Part shown: positions 49,761 to 62,078 of the stretch, piece after piece | Layout: every line of letters begins with the position of its first letter | Numbering within the stretch: position 1 is the stretch's first letter | NCBI RefSeq assembly: GCF_032062135.1 | Contig: NC_092859.1 | Location: forward strand, 71,694,486 to 71,758,485 | DNA: 64,000 nt | Direction of reading: 5' to 3' | Source: Pyxicephalus adspersus | Taxonomy: Eukaryota > Chordata > Amphibia > Anura > Pyxicephalidae | Made by a program: the position numbers and the translations under genes | Notes under the pieces: generated by a model | Told to the model about the DNA's origin: nothing | Databases searched by the model: none | Seen by the model: only the letters and a program-made list of their open reading frames with translations

Positions 49761-51100
49761 GCCTAAAATTTGTCTTTCTATAACCTGTTAGGCATCTGAT
49801 GAATAAATAGTAACTAGAAGAATGGAAAAATAAGGACTTGTGTCCAAACCACTCATATAATTCAGGACAATATAGGTCCCAGCACACTGGCTTGCTTCTC
49901 CATTTTCTTTGTGTTAACAAACCAGATTACAGTGGCATTGACAGAAATCACTGCCATTTATTTTTACAATCATTTATTTATAAATTCTCACAAAAATCAC
50001 ATAATGATTTCATAAAAAACCATTTCTTGTTCCCTTATCTAAAAATAAACTGTCAATAAATATATTATAAAGAGACCTTTTCATTACCTTTCAATTTAAA
50101 AATCTCTCTCTCTATCAAATATCATGACATTTCTCTTGTATATATCAATTTAATTTTAAAATAATGAATGGTTGTGTAGTAAAGAAATGGAAACTGACTG
50201 TTTAGAGATTTTTTTTAAAGCCCGTACCAGATTTTATCTGCTATTACAACTTTATTTTCAGCTTTTTGCAGCTGAATCCAAATATGTACATGAAAACTGC
50301 CAACATTCACAAAGCCAACAAATTGATTTTATGTCTAGTAACTGGTATGCAGATAATTAAACATTTCAGCTAGGATATGTGAAATGATCGCTGTTCTTTC
50401 ACTTACAGTTTGAAGTAGCACGATATTATTATATTTGACACAGGCACCATACTTTTACAAACAGAGGACCCCATGACCCCCAAATTTAAAAACAAATGCC
50501 CTTTTTTCTTTAAAAAGCTTAAGCCCTTAAGCAAGACAAGTTGACTTTTTTTGGTATGAACAAATAATGAGGTGCAAAAGATCAACATGGGGGCTTCTTG
50601 AGATTTGCATAATAGGGAATTTCATTTCTGGGACTCCAGGGTTTCAAACGGTGAAAATATGTTCACACACACTACACAGCTACTCACAACAACAAAAAGC
50701 AACAAAAGCTGCAACAAGTCAGATAGAGCCCATCTGATGTCCAAGCTGCAGAACCTTCAGTATCATCTAGCTCTACCTTTTCCCAGCATGTTTGTCCATG
50801 ACCCACCCTTTTTCATTTGGTTGGTTTCAGTTACTTTAAATACAGAGCCTTGGCATCACATGTGAGTATCACCTACGGAAGTCTGCATGCACATTCAATG
50901 TGCTTGGAAGTGTCCACTCTTCCAGGCCTGCATCTACCTACCAAGGCATTTTAAAATGTGCATACCTTCTACTAAGAGTGAATACAGGGCTTTATTAAAT
51001 GCTGACGGTTCATCAGAGAACCCTCATGGCTTCTCCCTCCAGCCAAGATCTGATTTGTTGCATAGAGAACATAGAGAAGCACAGAGGTCATCACCAGACC
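49761..51100. other. non-coding sequence
   Basis: No supported exon. Frames of 86 and 111 codons at 50605-51222 (+) show no coherent splice borders, and the second runs into the MITE at 51.10 kb. Confidence 0.4.
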
Positions 51101-51397
51101 TTAAAGCAGAACTAAACCAAAAACAAAAAACTTGCACTCACCTTTTCTTTCACAGAGCTCCCGATTTCTTAAGTGATGTAATCGTTTGGGTCTGGCGCTG
51201 TCCAAGAATTCAGGTGACTTAGTGAGATCGGGTGATGTAGCCAGCTGTAAATGGTGAAAAAAGAGTGTTGATCTCCCTATGCACTCCAAAGACAGAAGGG
51301 GAAGAGCTTAAGCCTTTTTTGTGAAGAGTTAAAAAATTAAGATAAAAAATTAAATAATTGTTACCTTACATAAAAGGGTTGTCTACCCTTGCTTTAA
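51101..51397 (+). mobile_element. family B MITE, copy 3 (297 bp)
   Basis: Bounded by a perfect 7-bp inverted repeat TTAAAGC...GCTTTAA. Contains 'gcactcaccttttctttcac', 'gagatcgggtgatgtagcc' and the terminal palindrome 'aaaagggttgtctaccctt'. Same family as 48.03 and 43.98 kb. Target duplication not clear. Confidence 0.6.
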
Positions 51398-51630
51398 AAT
51401 GTGATTAGTATTTTGATAAGGGAAAGAGGAATGATAGCAGAATATAAGTAGATTCACCAGCTCTATCTCAGATTTAACGCATTTCACCTAGAAGGCTCAA
51501 GGCTGCATGATACCTGATGTTACCTCGGAAAAGATCTCACCATCTTTCCCACCCAAGTGAAAGTACTTTATTGTTAGACTTGACTTTGCTGGATTCATCC
51601 AGCACTGTTTTCAGTGTTTCATATAGTCAC

Positions 51631-51674
51631 CTCTCCTGATGAAGCGGTTGAGTTTATCTGCTAAACCCATTGAG
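51631..51674 (+). ncRNA. decayed hammerhead-like motif
   Basis: CTGATGA (51636-51642), then an extra A and GCGG (44-47) pairing with CTGC (58-61), then TAAAC where GAAAC is required, then a degenerate helix III and GAG (72-74) pairing with CTC (33-35). The layout, including the extra A before helix II, parallels the 39.73-kb structure. The G12-to-U change in the GAA element and loss of the G at 16.2 predict an inactive copy. Confidence 0.4.
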
Positions 51675-52521
51675 CCTACCCCTGTTTTGGTGGTAAGGAA
51701 GTACAAAGCATGAAAATACTCATTTTTATTGTGAATGAAAAGTGAGTTTATCTTATTTTGTGTTTGAAAATCTGTTGACATATATCTTATAAAAATATAT
51801 ATATATCTATAAATAAAGACCGACCAATTGCTGTGCTATTGCAATGCAAGTCTTGGGAGAAAAACATAACTATAACTCTAATATTCAAAAAGTAAGGGAA
51901 ATAAAACTTTGGTATGGATTTGCAATCTGTTTACATCCTCGTGAAGGTTTCACCCAGACTATGCTGTGCTGACCTTTACTACCATGATTCAGATATTTTT
52001 TTGGACAGTGTGGAATGTGGTCAAGAAAATGAATCCATCTCATTAGTCAAGAAAAGTATGTTTTTTTGAGTAAATTGACTGAGTATATTTCTGCTGACCT
52101 TTTATAGATAAAGCAGCGACTTCCATCACCCAAATAAATCTAGAGGAACATGATAAAATTAGAACTTGACATTCAGTAACAGAAAACTCTTGATAGTTTT
52201 AAACATCAGGGAGTTTCTGTAAAATAAAAAAAATGTTTGGCTGTGTCACCTTATGTTGGACGATACACATTGCCAATCAGAGGAGAATTCAATTTACTTT
52301 TAATGATCTTATTGACTCTATATTTAAGTTTTATTTCTTTTTCAAGTTGCACAATAAACCTATTTTAAGGTATGCCCAAACCTCAATGCATAAATCAAAA
52401 GCTTTGAATTGGATTGCTTTTACATAAGCAAAATAGCTTACATTAAAGAATACTTGAAGGTCCTTGTTCAGGCATTTACTGGTGGAGTGTGCCCCACTTG
52501 TGTCTCTGCATCTTGACCATT
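51675..52521 (-). other. possible 3' UTR of the minus-strand exon at 52.52 kb
   Basis: On the minus strand, AATAAA motifs occur about 190 bases after the candidate stop (complement of 'ttttattt' near 52331) and again near 51733. No coding exon is seen. Confidence 0.25.
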
Positions 52522-52673
52522 TTACATGTGCTCCTGGTGAATGCTATAAACATTCCAAGCATAGGCCATCATTGTTGCTAACAGGAAGCCAATATAGAGC
52601 AATAATGTGCAGTCTGTAAATGAGCGAATCCAGATAATAATTGGATGAATGAGGCTGGAGTAGATTAGCAGTA
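52522..52673 (-). CDS. candidate terminal exon of a multi-pass membrane protein
   Basis: On the minus strand a strong acceptor (ttctcatctttttatttcag|) opens a frame that enters after one base of a codon and runs 49 residues to TAA at 52522-52524. It reads LLIYSSLIHPIIIWIRS, FTDCTLLLYIGFLLATMMA and YAWNVYSIHQEHM: two hydrophobic segments around a short polar turn and a hydrophilic end, as in the last helices of a polytopic membrane protein. Codons are mixed and richer in C/G at third positions than the flanks. A second frame is also open for 44 codons, so the reading is not certain. I could not place the family. Upstream exons would lie at higher coordinates. Confidence 0.5.
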
Positions 52674-53547
52674 CTGAAATAAAAAGATGAGAATGGTATT
52701 TTATGAAAAAAAGGCAATTGTTACAGTTCACAGTTCTTTGGCAAACTAAATGATGTCCAGTTAGGGTTTATACTTGATAATTACCCACAGATAACACCTC
52801 AATAAAAATGTATTAACCAACCTAACATTTTATAAATATTTTTTACTATGTACTTCTGTGATAACATATTTATTTAATTAAATCTTTTCTCTTTCTGTCC
52901 CTTACTCAGTCTATGAAAATATTTTATTATCATCTATATATAATCACATACAGAACCAAATAGCAGGAAGAAAAATGTGAATGTTTCCCACTGGGCACAG
53001 CAGATATAGGCTTTAGCTGCCAGTAGATGCATAAGGGAAATATGCATTAATAAATTACACAAAGCCGATTACTTTGCTTACCTTTTTTTACTCCTTTACA
53101 TTTCTCAGAAATCCTTCTATTACCTTGTTTAAAGGGTATTAATTAAATGTACGTATGTCCAGTTGACTTTAGAATTAAGGGGGTAGAGTAAAGACGTTTC
53201 TGCCTTTTTTTTCCTGCTTCGGTGCCATAATAAAATGTCCTGGATTATATGCCTGTTAATGAATTCCATTAAAAATGATAACTTGGAAAGAATCTGGTAT
53301 GATTTCATTATCAGACGGATTTTAGCCCTAATATAAACAATGGTTATATACTTAATTATTAATATTGGACCGATCTGTAATTATGTATTAAAAAATGTGG
53401 ATCAGATTATTAAAAGATTAGGAACATTCAATTTAGGTATCATACAAGTCAAAGAAGCTGGTGGTTTTGAACGAAATGAACCTTTAATAAAGCCTCCCAA
53501 CCCAACAAGTGTATAAGGTATAAGGGTAGCTTCACCTTCATACTTAC
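52674..53547. other. intron-like sequence
   Basis: AT-rich, no exon seen. It would be intronic if the 52.52-kb exon is real. Confidence 0.35.
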
Positions 53548-53579
53548 TGTAGGGACCACCAGGTGTTATCTATTCCTTC
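53548..53579 (-). CDS. weak candidate 32-nt exon on the minus strand
   Basis: Bracketed on the minus strand by an oligo-T acceptor (aattttttttag|) and a perfect donor (CCTACA|GTAAGTATG). The only open frame enters at phase 0 and reads EGIDNTWWSL. Entry phase fits the exit of the 58.12-kb exon, but its exit phase does not fit the membrane-protein frame of the 52.52-kb exon (it fits the alternative frame there). It may be chance. Confidence 0.2.
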
Positions 53580-56500
53580 CTAAAAAAAATTGATGATGTT
53601 ACTGGTGATGATAGTAATAATTCTTTTATTTAAGTGTTTTTAATTGTGTATTTTTTTAGTTGAAGGTTTGCCCTTTACCTGAGCTTTCAACCTTTTTCCA
53701 GCTTCCTGGACAGCTTCCTGGAGGGAGGGGCAGTTATGGGACTTTAGGGCCAGGCCATACTAGCAATTTTTTGGCTGGTGGCAACTCACCAGTTTCAATC
53801 AAGCAAAAGCAGAGCTACCCTTTAAATAAATGATAAATATAAGATTGCTGCCCCTGTAAAGTTTAGCTATCTTAGGCCGGGGGTCTATGTGACCTGTCCA
53901 TAAGTAAAGGCCTGAATATATACTGACATATTGTTGACTAGCCAAAGTTCAGCATTGACAGCAAAGCATTAATCTGTCTTAAGACTCTATCAAAACACAA
54001 ACACTTTCTGTTAAAATTGCATTTTAATGATGTATTGAATTTTTTTTGTTCCTATCAAATGGTTTTACATCAAGGAAATGATGTGTGGAAAAGGTCGCTG
54101 TGTAAAAAAATCTGTCTGAAAGCGAAACATCAGAAAAAAGAAAGCTCAGCTGTGGTTTAATATGTGTAACAACTTTAAAGCAGTTTATAGAGATTAACAC
54201 TGAATTCCAAACAAACAGCTAAATACATATATACATTTGTATTCTTGACAACAAAAGGCTGTGTTCAACTGGCTTTACCTACATTTCAAGTGTATCCCTT
54301 AAAAAAATACACCTCTTTAGGAACTACAGTGCAAACATGGCTGCTGAATAGATATGAAATGAAAGTACCATGTTTTTTCTTGCTTTTTTTCTCTGTTTTT
54401 TTTTTTACTTTTTCCTTCTTTGCTTTCTTTTGTCTTTTTAATACCAAAAATAAGTGTTGAGACCATGAAGAGAAACTGCCTTAGTGCTGTAGAAAATATG
54501 GCATTGGTGGCACAATGAAATGACTTTATGTTGCATAGTACACCAATGTTATTCTGGGCTAGCTGCACAAATGTACCAAGAAGGATGAAAAGATAAGCTG
54601 ATTGAAGGTTACCATTTCTAATGTAATTTCAAAGGCCACCAAAAACACCCACCGGCTAGTGTGTGAAGAATCTTTGTTACACTCAGCAGCAGTAATAGCA
54701 TTCCCACAGACCAACAATACTGCTTTTGTACTCAAATATCCTCCTCCTACCCCAAACCACCAAACCTAATCACAATTCTAAAGATACCATATGTACAAAT
54801 AAGTATAACAATATGCTCTTATTTGTTTATAAATCATTTTCAGCAAAGTTAAAACAGCTTCTGGTGGACATTGCTAGTCAATGTGAAATCAAACTATTTT
54901 CGATAACTGGTATATTGAACAAATTGTTAATCACAAATTAAATGTAAACAGGTTTTTGGGGCTTTAAGAAATTTGGCAGACAATTTATATTAGTTTTGTT
55001 TTTTGATATATTGCTATCTGAGCAGTCACATTAGTCAAACTGCTTAGGGCGAAGGTTTAACTGACTTGAAAAATATTGATCTTAAAACTGCTTGCAGTTT
55101 CTGTTCCCAATCACTTTTCACTTTTGTTTCCTTTTCATACGTACTTCATTTTTCTTATTGTACCACAACCTTCTATTTGGCAATTGTAATATGACCTCTT
55201 CTAAAGTGACCTTGTGAAATTTATATTGCATTTAATGGCTTTCTTTATATATATACAGTATGATATAATGGACACTTTATCAAACCATGAATCATTTCAA
55301 TCATTGAAAGACGAATAACATCAGTTTAATTAAAAAATGGAATCATCAGGAAAACAAAAAACATATAATAAAGTTGTTTTTTTTTGTTTTGGATAGATTA
55401 GGGAGGGTTAGCACCAGAATTTTAATACTGTCAATGTCTCTCTTCTGCCTAAAGATTCCTCACCACTCCTAGTACATATAGTACTCATTGAGATTTGAAA
55501 GTTGAACATTCTTAGGAACACATAGACATAAGGTAGTAGTTAGAAGATCCAACCCTTTATATAAATACATGTTTTATTTGGTTTGTTGTTTTTACCCATA
55601 GCCTTAACCTGTGGCAATAAAATCCAAAATCTAGACGACACAAATCCATTTTTCAGTTTTAATAGGGTAAATAAAGGGCACAATAAACAAGGTGATAACA
55701 GTGTGGCTCCATTCTCCAAGTTGCAATTTGTATTACATAGCATTAAAGTATACCTAAAACCCGAATTGTTCACCTGTCCCATTCTGCATTAGGCACTGCC
55801 ATTTTATTTCTTTACTTCCTGTCTCCTGTCTCTTTCTGCAATAATGACCTGTCTGATCATGAGTTCCACAATTTTACAAAATTATAAGGCTTTAGAGCAT
55901 TAACTGCATTAGGAAAAATCATGTGTTTGCAGTCAGTTCAAAAGTAAGACCAAAAATGAGTAGGGAAGAAAAGGACAGAGAAGAAAAACAAGGAAAAGGA
56001 GGAGAAAGGGAAAGGAGAAAAGCATGGGAAAATCTCTTCTCTATGATTGGTTTACTGAGGTTGTCTGTATAGTTTGGCCAATTTCTTTACACTATGACTT
56101 TATGGTGATTGGTTGGTTTAGTTGATAATCACCACAGGTCTGTGTGCAGGGTTAAGCTTCTACACTTCTACAGTAATAACCATAAAATGTAAACGTTAGA
56201 TATTAAAATGTAGTTTGCTGTTTTTTTTTTTTTTTACTTCTTTGTGAGATCTATTGAAAAAATTATCCCAAGAGGCCTTTTATTTTTTTAAAATGCTGTA
56301 TGAGTCCATTAACTCGGATCTCTGAAGAAAGTATTTTTTCCACAAAGTAAATTACAGTTTAAGTGTTACAGACAACGATTTTTTTGGTTACAAGTTTTAG
56401 CTGTATAATGTATTCAGCGTCTAATCTATTGTGTTAATGCAAAGGATTTAAAGTCCTTTTAGGGCTTAAGCAAAAATGAATATCTCTGTACGCTGATCAT

Positions 56501-58118
56501 ATCACCATTGTTTGTTACAGTGTGATAAAAAAATAATCATGTATAAAAGCAATAGTACAAATAACTTTCTATAAAAAATAATTAGGTATCTTTTATATCT
56601 ATGAACGTGTCTATTTTTATATACAGTATACTTGTTAATTTTAAAGTAAACTTATAAACAATTATTGTGCACTATATTATCTATACACACAAAAGCATTA
56701 AAGGCATCTTAGTAGCTATAGGCATTATAAAGAAATCAATTTTTAGATGTTACAGGACAGGCACACACTTATTTACTTTCTATTACAGCAAAATCTTGAC
56801 AAGCTATCAGCTTTTTAAAACCCAATTTTTACTTGCTCAAAGTCACAGTAATGTAATATTCCAGTGGCAGGACTTTTCTCTTGCTTGTCTGTGTTCAGTG
56901 GGGTTCCTAGTTTAAATTTTTTGCTTGCACATTGAAAAGTATGGATGCAAATCCAATGGAATAATATAAAATGTCTCAATAAGTAAACTGTAAAAGCTTC
57001 ATTTGAAAAAAACTACCTGTACTCTACCTGAGTGTAGCTAATTGATCAGAGGACACTTTTCCTGGCACAAAAGATCTGCAACACATTTAAGACATTTGGA
57101 TAGTCATTGCATGGAGACTTTTGTACAGATATTTCTTAAATAATGACCAAGTCCCATACTTATGACTAGTTTGAGGAGCATAGTAAAAAGCCTTGAACAG
57201 TGAATGCTAGTATTGTGAATTGCACTGCTCTTTCCAGGACCAAAGTTCCCAAGCAGTGTACAATACTGATCAGTCTTTAGATGGGGAATGTCTGTATAAA
57301 ATAGTTATAATGACTAGAAAGAAAAAAAGATAAAAATAGTTATATGTTACCTTTAAAATGATAAACTAAAGCATGTACCACTTGAAAATGAACACACATT
57401 TCTATTTCATTGTTGTCACCTCTATTTTCTTGATAAGTTTGGCCTTGAATGTATATTATGCAGAAAACAGCATGCAGTCTTTTAAAACTGGTAAGACATT
57501 TGGTTAGTAACAAATAATGACAGCAGGGCTCATTTTATTGGGAAAAAGTCCTTGTGTAGAAATAAGTTATACAGTTTATATGCAAAAATGGTTTATCAGA
57601 ATATTGGCTTTTGTTTTATACAATACAATAGTCAGTTCTAACAAAGTATGTTTTGCTCAACAATTGGTATATGAGAAAATGAACTTTGTGTGCAGTTTCT
57701 TCTGATTATTGAATATTGGTTTTATCACTCTTTTTTAACACTTTTAGCTGTTTTATTATTCTTATAAAACCGATTTTAACAGTGACATTGCAGTCTTCTG
57801 ATTTCTCATTTTGTATATAGCCTTTTTTGTTTCTTCTGTGACCCCACATTGCTCTGACAGACAACACAGTCAGGTTGGTGATTAAATGCATATGTATAAA
57901 GGTACAAAAGGTTTCCTTTTACAGCTTTTGATTGAAAAAGGAAATTATGTAAAGTGATGTGAAGTTTCTACTGCTGTCTTTACTATGTAAAAATACATTT
58001 CTTTGACCATTGCCACCAGTACTAAAAGCAAGGAATAGAGAGGAATGAAATAGAGATACCAAATCCCAGTTTTTAAACACCTTCTAATCTATCTAAGCCA
58101 AAAAACTAATACAGTTAC
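53580..58118. other. non-coding sequence with repeat fragments
   Basis: Contains a 'ggccaggccatactagc' MITE end with a 'ggctggtggcaactcaccag' core at 53.74-53.80 kb, a second copy of the 49.6-kb repeat at 54.19-54.24 kb, a T-rich low-complexity tract at 54.37-54.44 kb, and a family-B-like start ('cattaaagtatacctaaaac') at 55.74 kb. Short frames nearby run into these repeats. No exon is supported. Confidence 0.4.
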
Positions 58119-58245
58119 CTCATCTGTGGTTGAACAATGAAGTGGATAAGGCAATGACTGAATTCCTTTGCTCATTCTGCTCTTTACTTCTGCCATCATA
58201 TTCCTTGTTAGCACACTATACAGATTGCTGAGCTCTATTCTTGCA
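58119..58245 (-). CDS. candidate internal exon on the minus strand (127 nt)
   Basis: Minus strand: acceptor gagctcacag|, donor CAGATGAG|GTAACTG, open for 42 codons after one leading base. The peptide reads ARIELSNLYSVLTRNMMAEV, then KSRMSKGIQSLPYPLHCSTTDE, an amphipathic helix-like segment. Entry phase is exactly complementary to the exit of the 58.34-kb exon, the joint giving a Cys codon. The acceptor lacks a strong pyrimidine tract, which weakens the call. Unknown family. Confidence 0.3.
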
Positions 58246-58341
58246 CTGTGAGCTCTTACTATTGACAGTAATGTCACTATTTCCATTTGGATATTCTTTT
58301 AATTAAACCTAAGAACAAACATGTAATATATATTAGTTCAC

Positions 58342-58479
58342 CAGACTCTGGATAAGGTAGCTGTATTTTCAGCCTTTCTTTCCTTTATTTTTACTGAGTA
58401 ACCCTGCCTCTGAGTTAATTCCTCTTCCACTGTAGTATGGAGGGAGCCATGGTTCTCTAGGTTGCTCTTCTGATCAGAA
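58342..58479 (-). CDS. candidate internal exon on the minus strand (138 nt)
   Basis: Minus strand: acceptor gttctgtgttgtag|, donor GAGTCTG|GTGAAC. Open for 45 codons between one leading and two trailing bases. The peptide contains SDQKSNLENHGSLHTTVEEE, LTQRQGYSVKIKERK and AENTATLSRV, a charged, probably cytosolic segment. Phase fits the 58.12-kb exon. No homologue recognised. Confidence 0.3.
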
Positions 58480-58553
58480 CTACAACACAGAACTACACAG
58501 GAGATTAGTTTGTAGTTAACAGAAGATAGCTTGTAACAAAGATAGCATTGCAT

Positions 58554-59830
58554 TTAATTCATCTTAAAGGGAATGACAAGAACCTTACATTTCGGACAAG
58601 ATCAATAGTTTTTTTGTGTTCTTGCTAAAAAATGTTCCTTGAAAATGTAAAAGCCACAATTTTTTTTCAATTATCCTCATATAATACTGCATGTTTTTGA
58701 CCCCAGAAACTATTATCTAATTATACTTAGCTTATTATAAATTCTGTCAGCAAGGACAAACACAAGTAAAATATATTTGTGATAACTTTAGAAAAAAATA
58801 CATATGTTACGTTACACTAATCAGAAATGACATGGTTTTGTCTCTTACATCATTTTAGTAACCTACAGCAACTGATCCACTAGCTATTTCAGTTTATCAT
58901 AGTTACAATAATAAAAGTTGATTGTTGCCATTGGTGACAGCACATCAGTTATTTTAGACAATGCCTCTTCGAATAAAAAAAAAAAATATCAAGAGCTGCA
59001 CAAAGACAGCCAATGATAGTAAGGCCACATTCCAACTCTTTTTATTTGAAATGCCACCCAATGCACGTATGGTTTCCAAAGAAAGGATAATGTAGAATTT
59101 GGCTACATTAGGGTGCGTTGGCAGTCAATTCATTGTTAATGGGCTGCCTTAATGCAGCACTTGGTATGTCAAGTGTTAACACACATTCATAAACGTGCTG
59201 CAATGAAGTAAATGGGCCCTAAAGCTTTATTTTGCTGTGACATTGTATTCCCAGGTTATATTTAGCTGATTGTATTGACCACAGAACTGTACAGGCACAG
59301 CTGCAAATAATAAGATATTTTCTCCTTCACAGGCTTGACAATAGACTCCTACTTACACTCATTGTTACATGTCCATGTACGTAGTCATGTTAAAAAGTTC
59401 AAACACAGAAGACTAATTTTCCAGTACTGGCTGAACTCCATTTTCTACATAGATCCACCTTATTTACTTACCAGGCATTTACAAAATCATTAGTTCCATT
59501 ATGATATTTTTAGCATAATGTTTCTGTAGTGTATTATTTCCTTGTTTTTAATAACTAAATGAGTAATTTTAATGCAATGATTTGGATGGATTCCCAGTTA
59601 GGAAGTGATGAATGATGACTAGTAAGGCAGAGAGGTCAGAATTTACAGAACAATATTGTGTTTATTCAACTTTTTCCATAATTGAAAGTTGATCCAGAGT
59701 TTTCACATGACAACAAACAGAAACAGTGCTTTTGGTTAGTAGTAGACATGGCTTTCAGATTCAAAAATCAAATTGAAGCTACTGTTCTTTGTCTTTAAGT
59801 CACTTTACTGCTCCTGTCATACATCTGATA
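58554..59830. other. non-coding sequence
   Basis: No gene. 59.01-59.23 kb has repeat-like 'gtgcgttggcagtcaattcattg' and 'gctgcaatgaag' motifs of diffuse frog MITEs. Confidence 0.35.
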
Positions 59831-59834
59831 CATA

Positions 59835-60150
59835 AATACTCCCTGACGCCCTTTCAGCTCCTCCAGCGACCTACTAATGACTTCCTTTGCCATAACATCA
59901 TCTCATGCATGGCCCCAAGACTTTCTAAAACTGTTCATACTCTCTACTTACCTGGTCCCTAGGATTGCTCCCACTATTAACAAACTTTTAAAACTCACCT
60001 CTTCAAATTTACCTACACATCTACCTATCTCTCTTAACCACCACTCATCAGCTGTCATTCCATTTCCACTACGCATCACATAATACACTTCTTCACCTCT
60101 TAAACTGTAAACTCAGTTTGGCATGGTTGTACTTGTTATATATAACACCA
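59835..60150 (+). repeat. retroelement 3'-end-like fragment
   Basis: A C/T-rich block containing 'gcatggccccaagactttct', 'ggtccctaggattgctccca' and 'aaactcacctcttcaaattt', followed by 'aaactgtaaactcagtttgg'. These phrases are familiar from a dispersed frog repeat, and the 68-codon frame here (RIAPTINKLLKLTSS...) is part of it. The element class is not certain; a decayed LINE 3' end is most likely. Confidence 0.45.
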
Positions 60151-60600
60151 CATAATAGAGAGCGTACTATAATTAAAAGTTATTAAAAATAATTGATTGT
60201 TTTTTATTAATCTTGTTAATTCTATTGGGGAGTTTTCCTAAAAAGAATAAATCTATATCATATTGATTAGTCCTGCAATCTTTTAGTTTTTTAATATACA
60301 TTTTAATATACAAATCCTCTTTTTAATATCATAGCAGGTGATGCAGTTGCAGCATGCAACAAGCCAATGGAAGTTTCATGCATTTAACATGAATATAAAC
60401 GTATTATATTCTTACAGATGCCTCTGCAATGGTATTAATTCTACAGAATGTGTAGGATTCCAGGAAATGTTTCTACAGCAAATGAGACACCTATTTAAAG
60501 TGCTCTATTATGTACATCTGGCAAGCATGCTTTAAAATGAAGACTGTGTTTTAAAAAGTAACATGCTCATTTTAATGAAGATCTCCTTGGTGCCATACTG

Positions 60601-60926
60601 GGCAGCATAGTGGCTCAAAGCTAGCACTCTTTCCTTTGCAGTGCTAGGTCCCAGGTTCAAATCTCGGCGGGACACTATCTGCATGGAGTTTGCAGGTTCT
60701 CTCTCTGTCTGCATGGGTTTTCTCAGATTGCTCTGGTTTTCTTCCACATCCCAAAAACATGGATTGCCGTTATTTGTCTTTCCCCCAAAATTGACCTTGG
60801 ACTGTATAAATTACATATGACCATGGTAGGGACATTAGATTGTGAACCCCTTTGAGGGACAGCTAGTGACATGACTATGGACTTTGTACAGTGCTACGTA
60901 ATTTAATGGCGCTATATAAATACTGT
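60601..60926 (+). mobile_element. V-SINE-like tRNA-derived retroposon
   Basis: The tRNA-like head has an A-box region (GTGGCTCAAAGCTAGCACT, about 60610-60628) and a B box GGTTCAAATCT (60654-60664). It is followed by the conserved central domain CATGGAGTTTGCAGGTTCTC...TGCATGGGTTTTCT...CCACATCCCAAAAACATG that defines V-SINE-type elements, then a tail 'gggacattagattgtgaac' ... 'ggcgctatataaatactg'. The 71-codon minus-strand frame is a shadow. It is near full length but internally diverged. Confidence 0.85.
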
Positions 60927-62070
60927 GTTATAACAATGACACAAAAATTGTAAAAATTGAAGCTTACACAGGGCCATTATTGTCTATTTTGACAGCGCAT
61001 TAAACATGTTAATAAGTCATTCAATATGATTTTGCAGGCTGGCTATGTGTGTACCCAGTATCATCACCATACAGCTATTTAAGGCAATATAAGGTCACTT
61101 TTGTGTGATTTATTACTTATGAAAGGTATATTAGAAATAATCCAGGAGGAGAAAGAAGTTTGGAACTGTATATACAGAAACAGGAATAGTTAAAGATTTT
61201 ACAAACGCAGACAGGGCTGGGTTGCAGTTTTGTTGCATCTTTGCAGGGATCTTTCAACTCTTTCCTACTTTATCCAAAAACTACTTTATCCAAAAAGTTT
61301 TGGTTATATACATTTTAACTTGGTGTATGGTTGTGCTTTTACAAAAACTCTGAATTGGGCATTTGCCCATCACTATTGACTCATGAGAATTTGTCCAAGG
61401 GACTTCTAGCACCTTTTATACCTTCATACAAAGTAAAAGTATGATTTTGATTTATGATTTTAGTTTTTTTTGCTGCTAACCAAAAAGAGAACATAACAAA
61501 TATTCAAATATTACAATATATATGAAACTTCTTCTTTTGAAATTGCAAACAACGAACATTTTATATATCTGCATCCAGTGTTTTTTTATTGTTTGGCATT
61601 CATGTGCTTCTTTTTGCTAGAAAATACAACCATGATGAAAAGTAGAGGAGACAAACAGAGACCTTGACATTGTGAGTAAGCCACCAAATTATATTATCAT
61701 GGCTGAATGTCGTTCAGAAGATATATCTATATTATCATGAACCTTTATATTGATATAAATGTGCAGTACACATCAATAAACTCTGTAATCTGTAGTCTTG
61801 TTTGACTTTTGTTACCTTTTCTTTTATCCATATCTTTTATGACTTTTTTGTGATTAGCTATTATTGGTATACCTTTTTTTTATTTCACAAGTTATATGGC
61901 TATCAATTTTCCATTCAGAGTTCAACTTAAATAGAAATTAAAAACTTAAAAAGTTTCCTTTCACAAAGTTGTTTTAAGGTTTGAATATGTTACACATATT
62001 ATTGTTTCTTTAATGTTTTAAAATCCAAATAAAGTGTGTGCTGTTGTTCTTCTGTGGAACACATACATAT
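60927..62070. other. non-coding sequence with poly(A)-like signals
   Basis: AATAAA motifs near 61779 ('catcaataaactctg') and 62029 ('ccaaataaagtgtgtgctg'), each followed by T/GT-rich sequence, resemble 3' ends on the + strand, but no coding exon is seen upstream. Confidence 0.3.
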
Positions 62071-62078
62071 GTGCTAGC

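Noticed and set aside
55583..55792. Frame after a good acceptor-like tract (tttttacccatag)
   Set aside because: The frame runs into a family-B-like repeat start and ends there; no conserved sequence recognised.
57706..57891. Minus-strand frames after a cctgactgtgttgtctgtcag acceptor
   Set aside because: Three frames are each open for 15 to 50 codons with different stops; no way to choose and no donor or homologue.
60601..60670. Possible tRNA gene from A and B boxes
   Set aside because: No acceptor stem or cloverleaf; the boxes belong to the tRNA-derived head of the SINE.
60532..60747. 71-codon minus-strand frame
   Set aside because: It is the reverse complement of the tRNA-like and central domains of the V-SINE.
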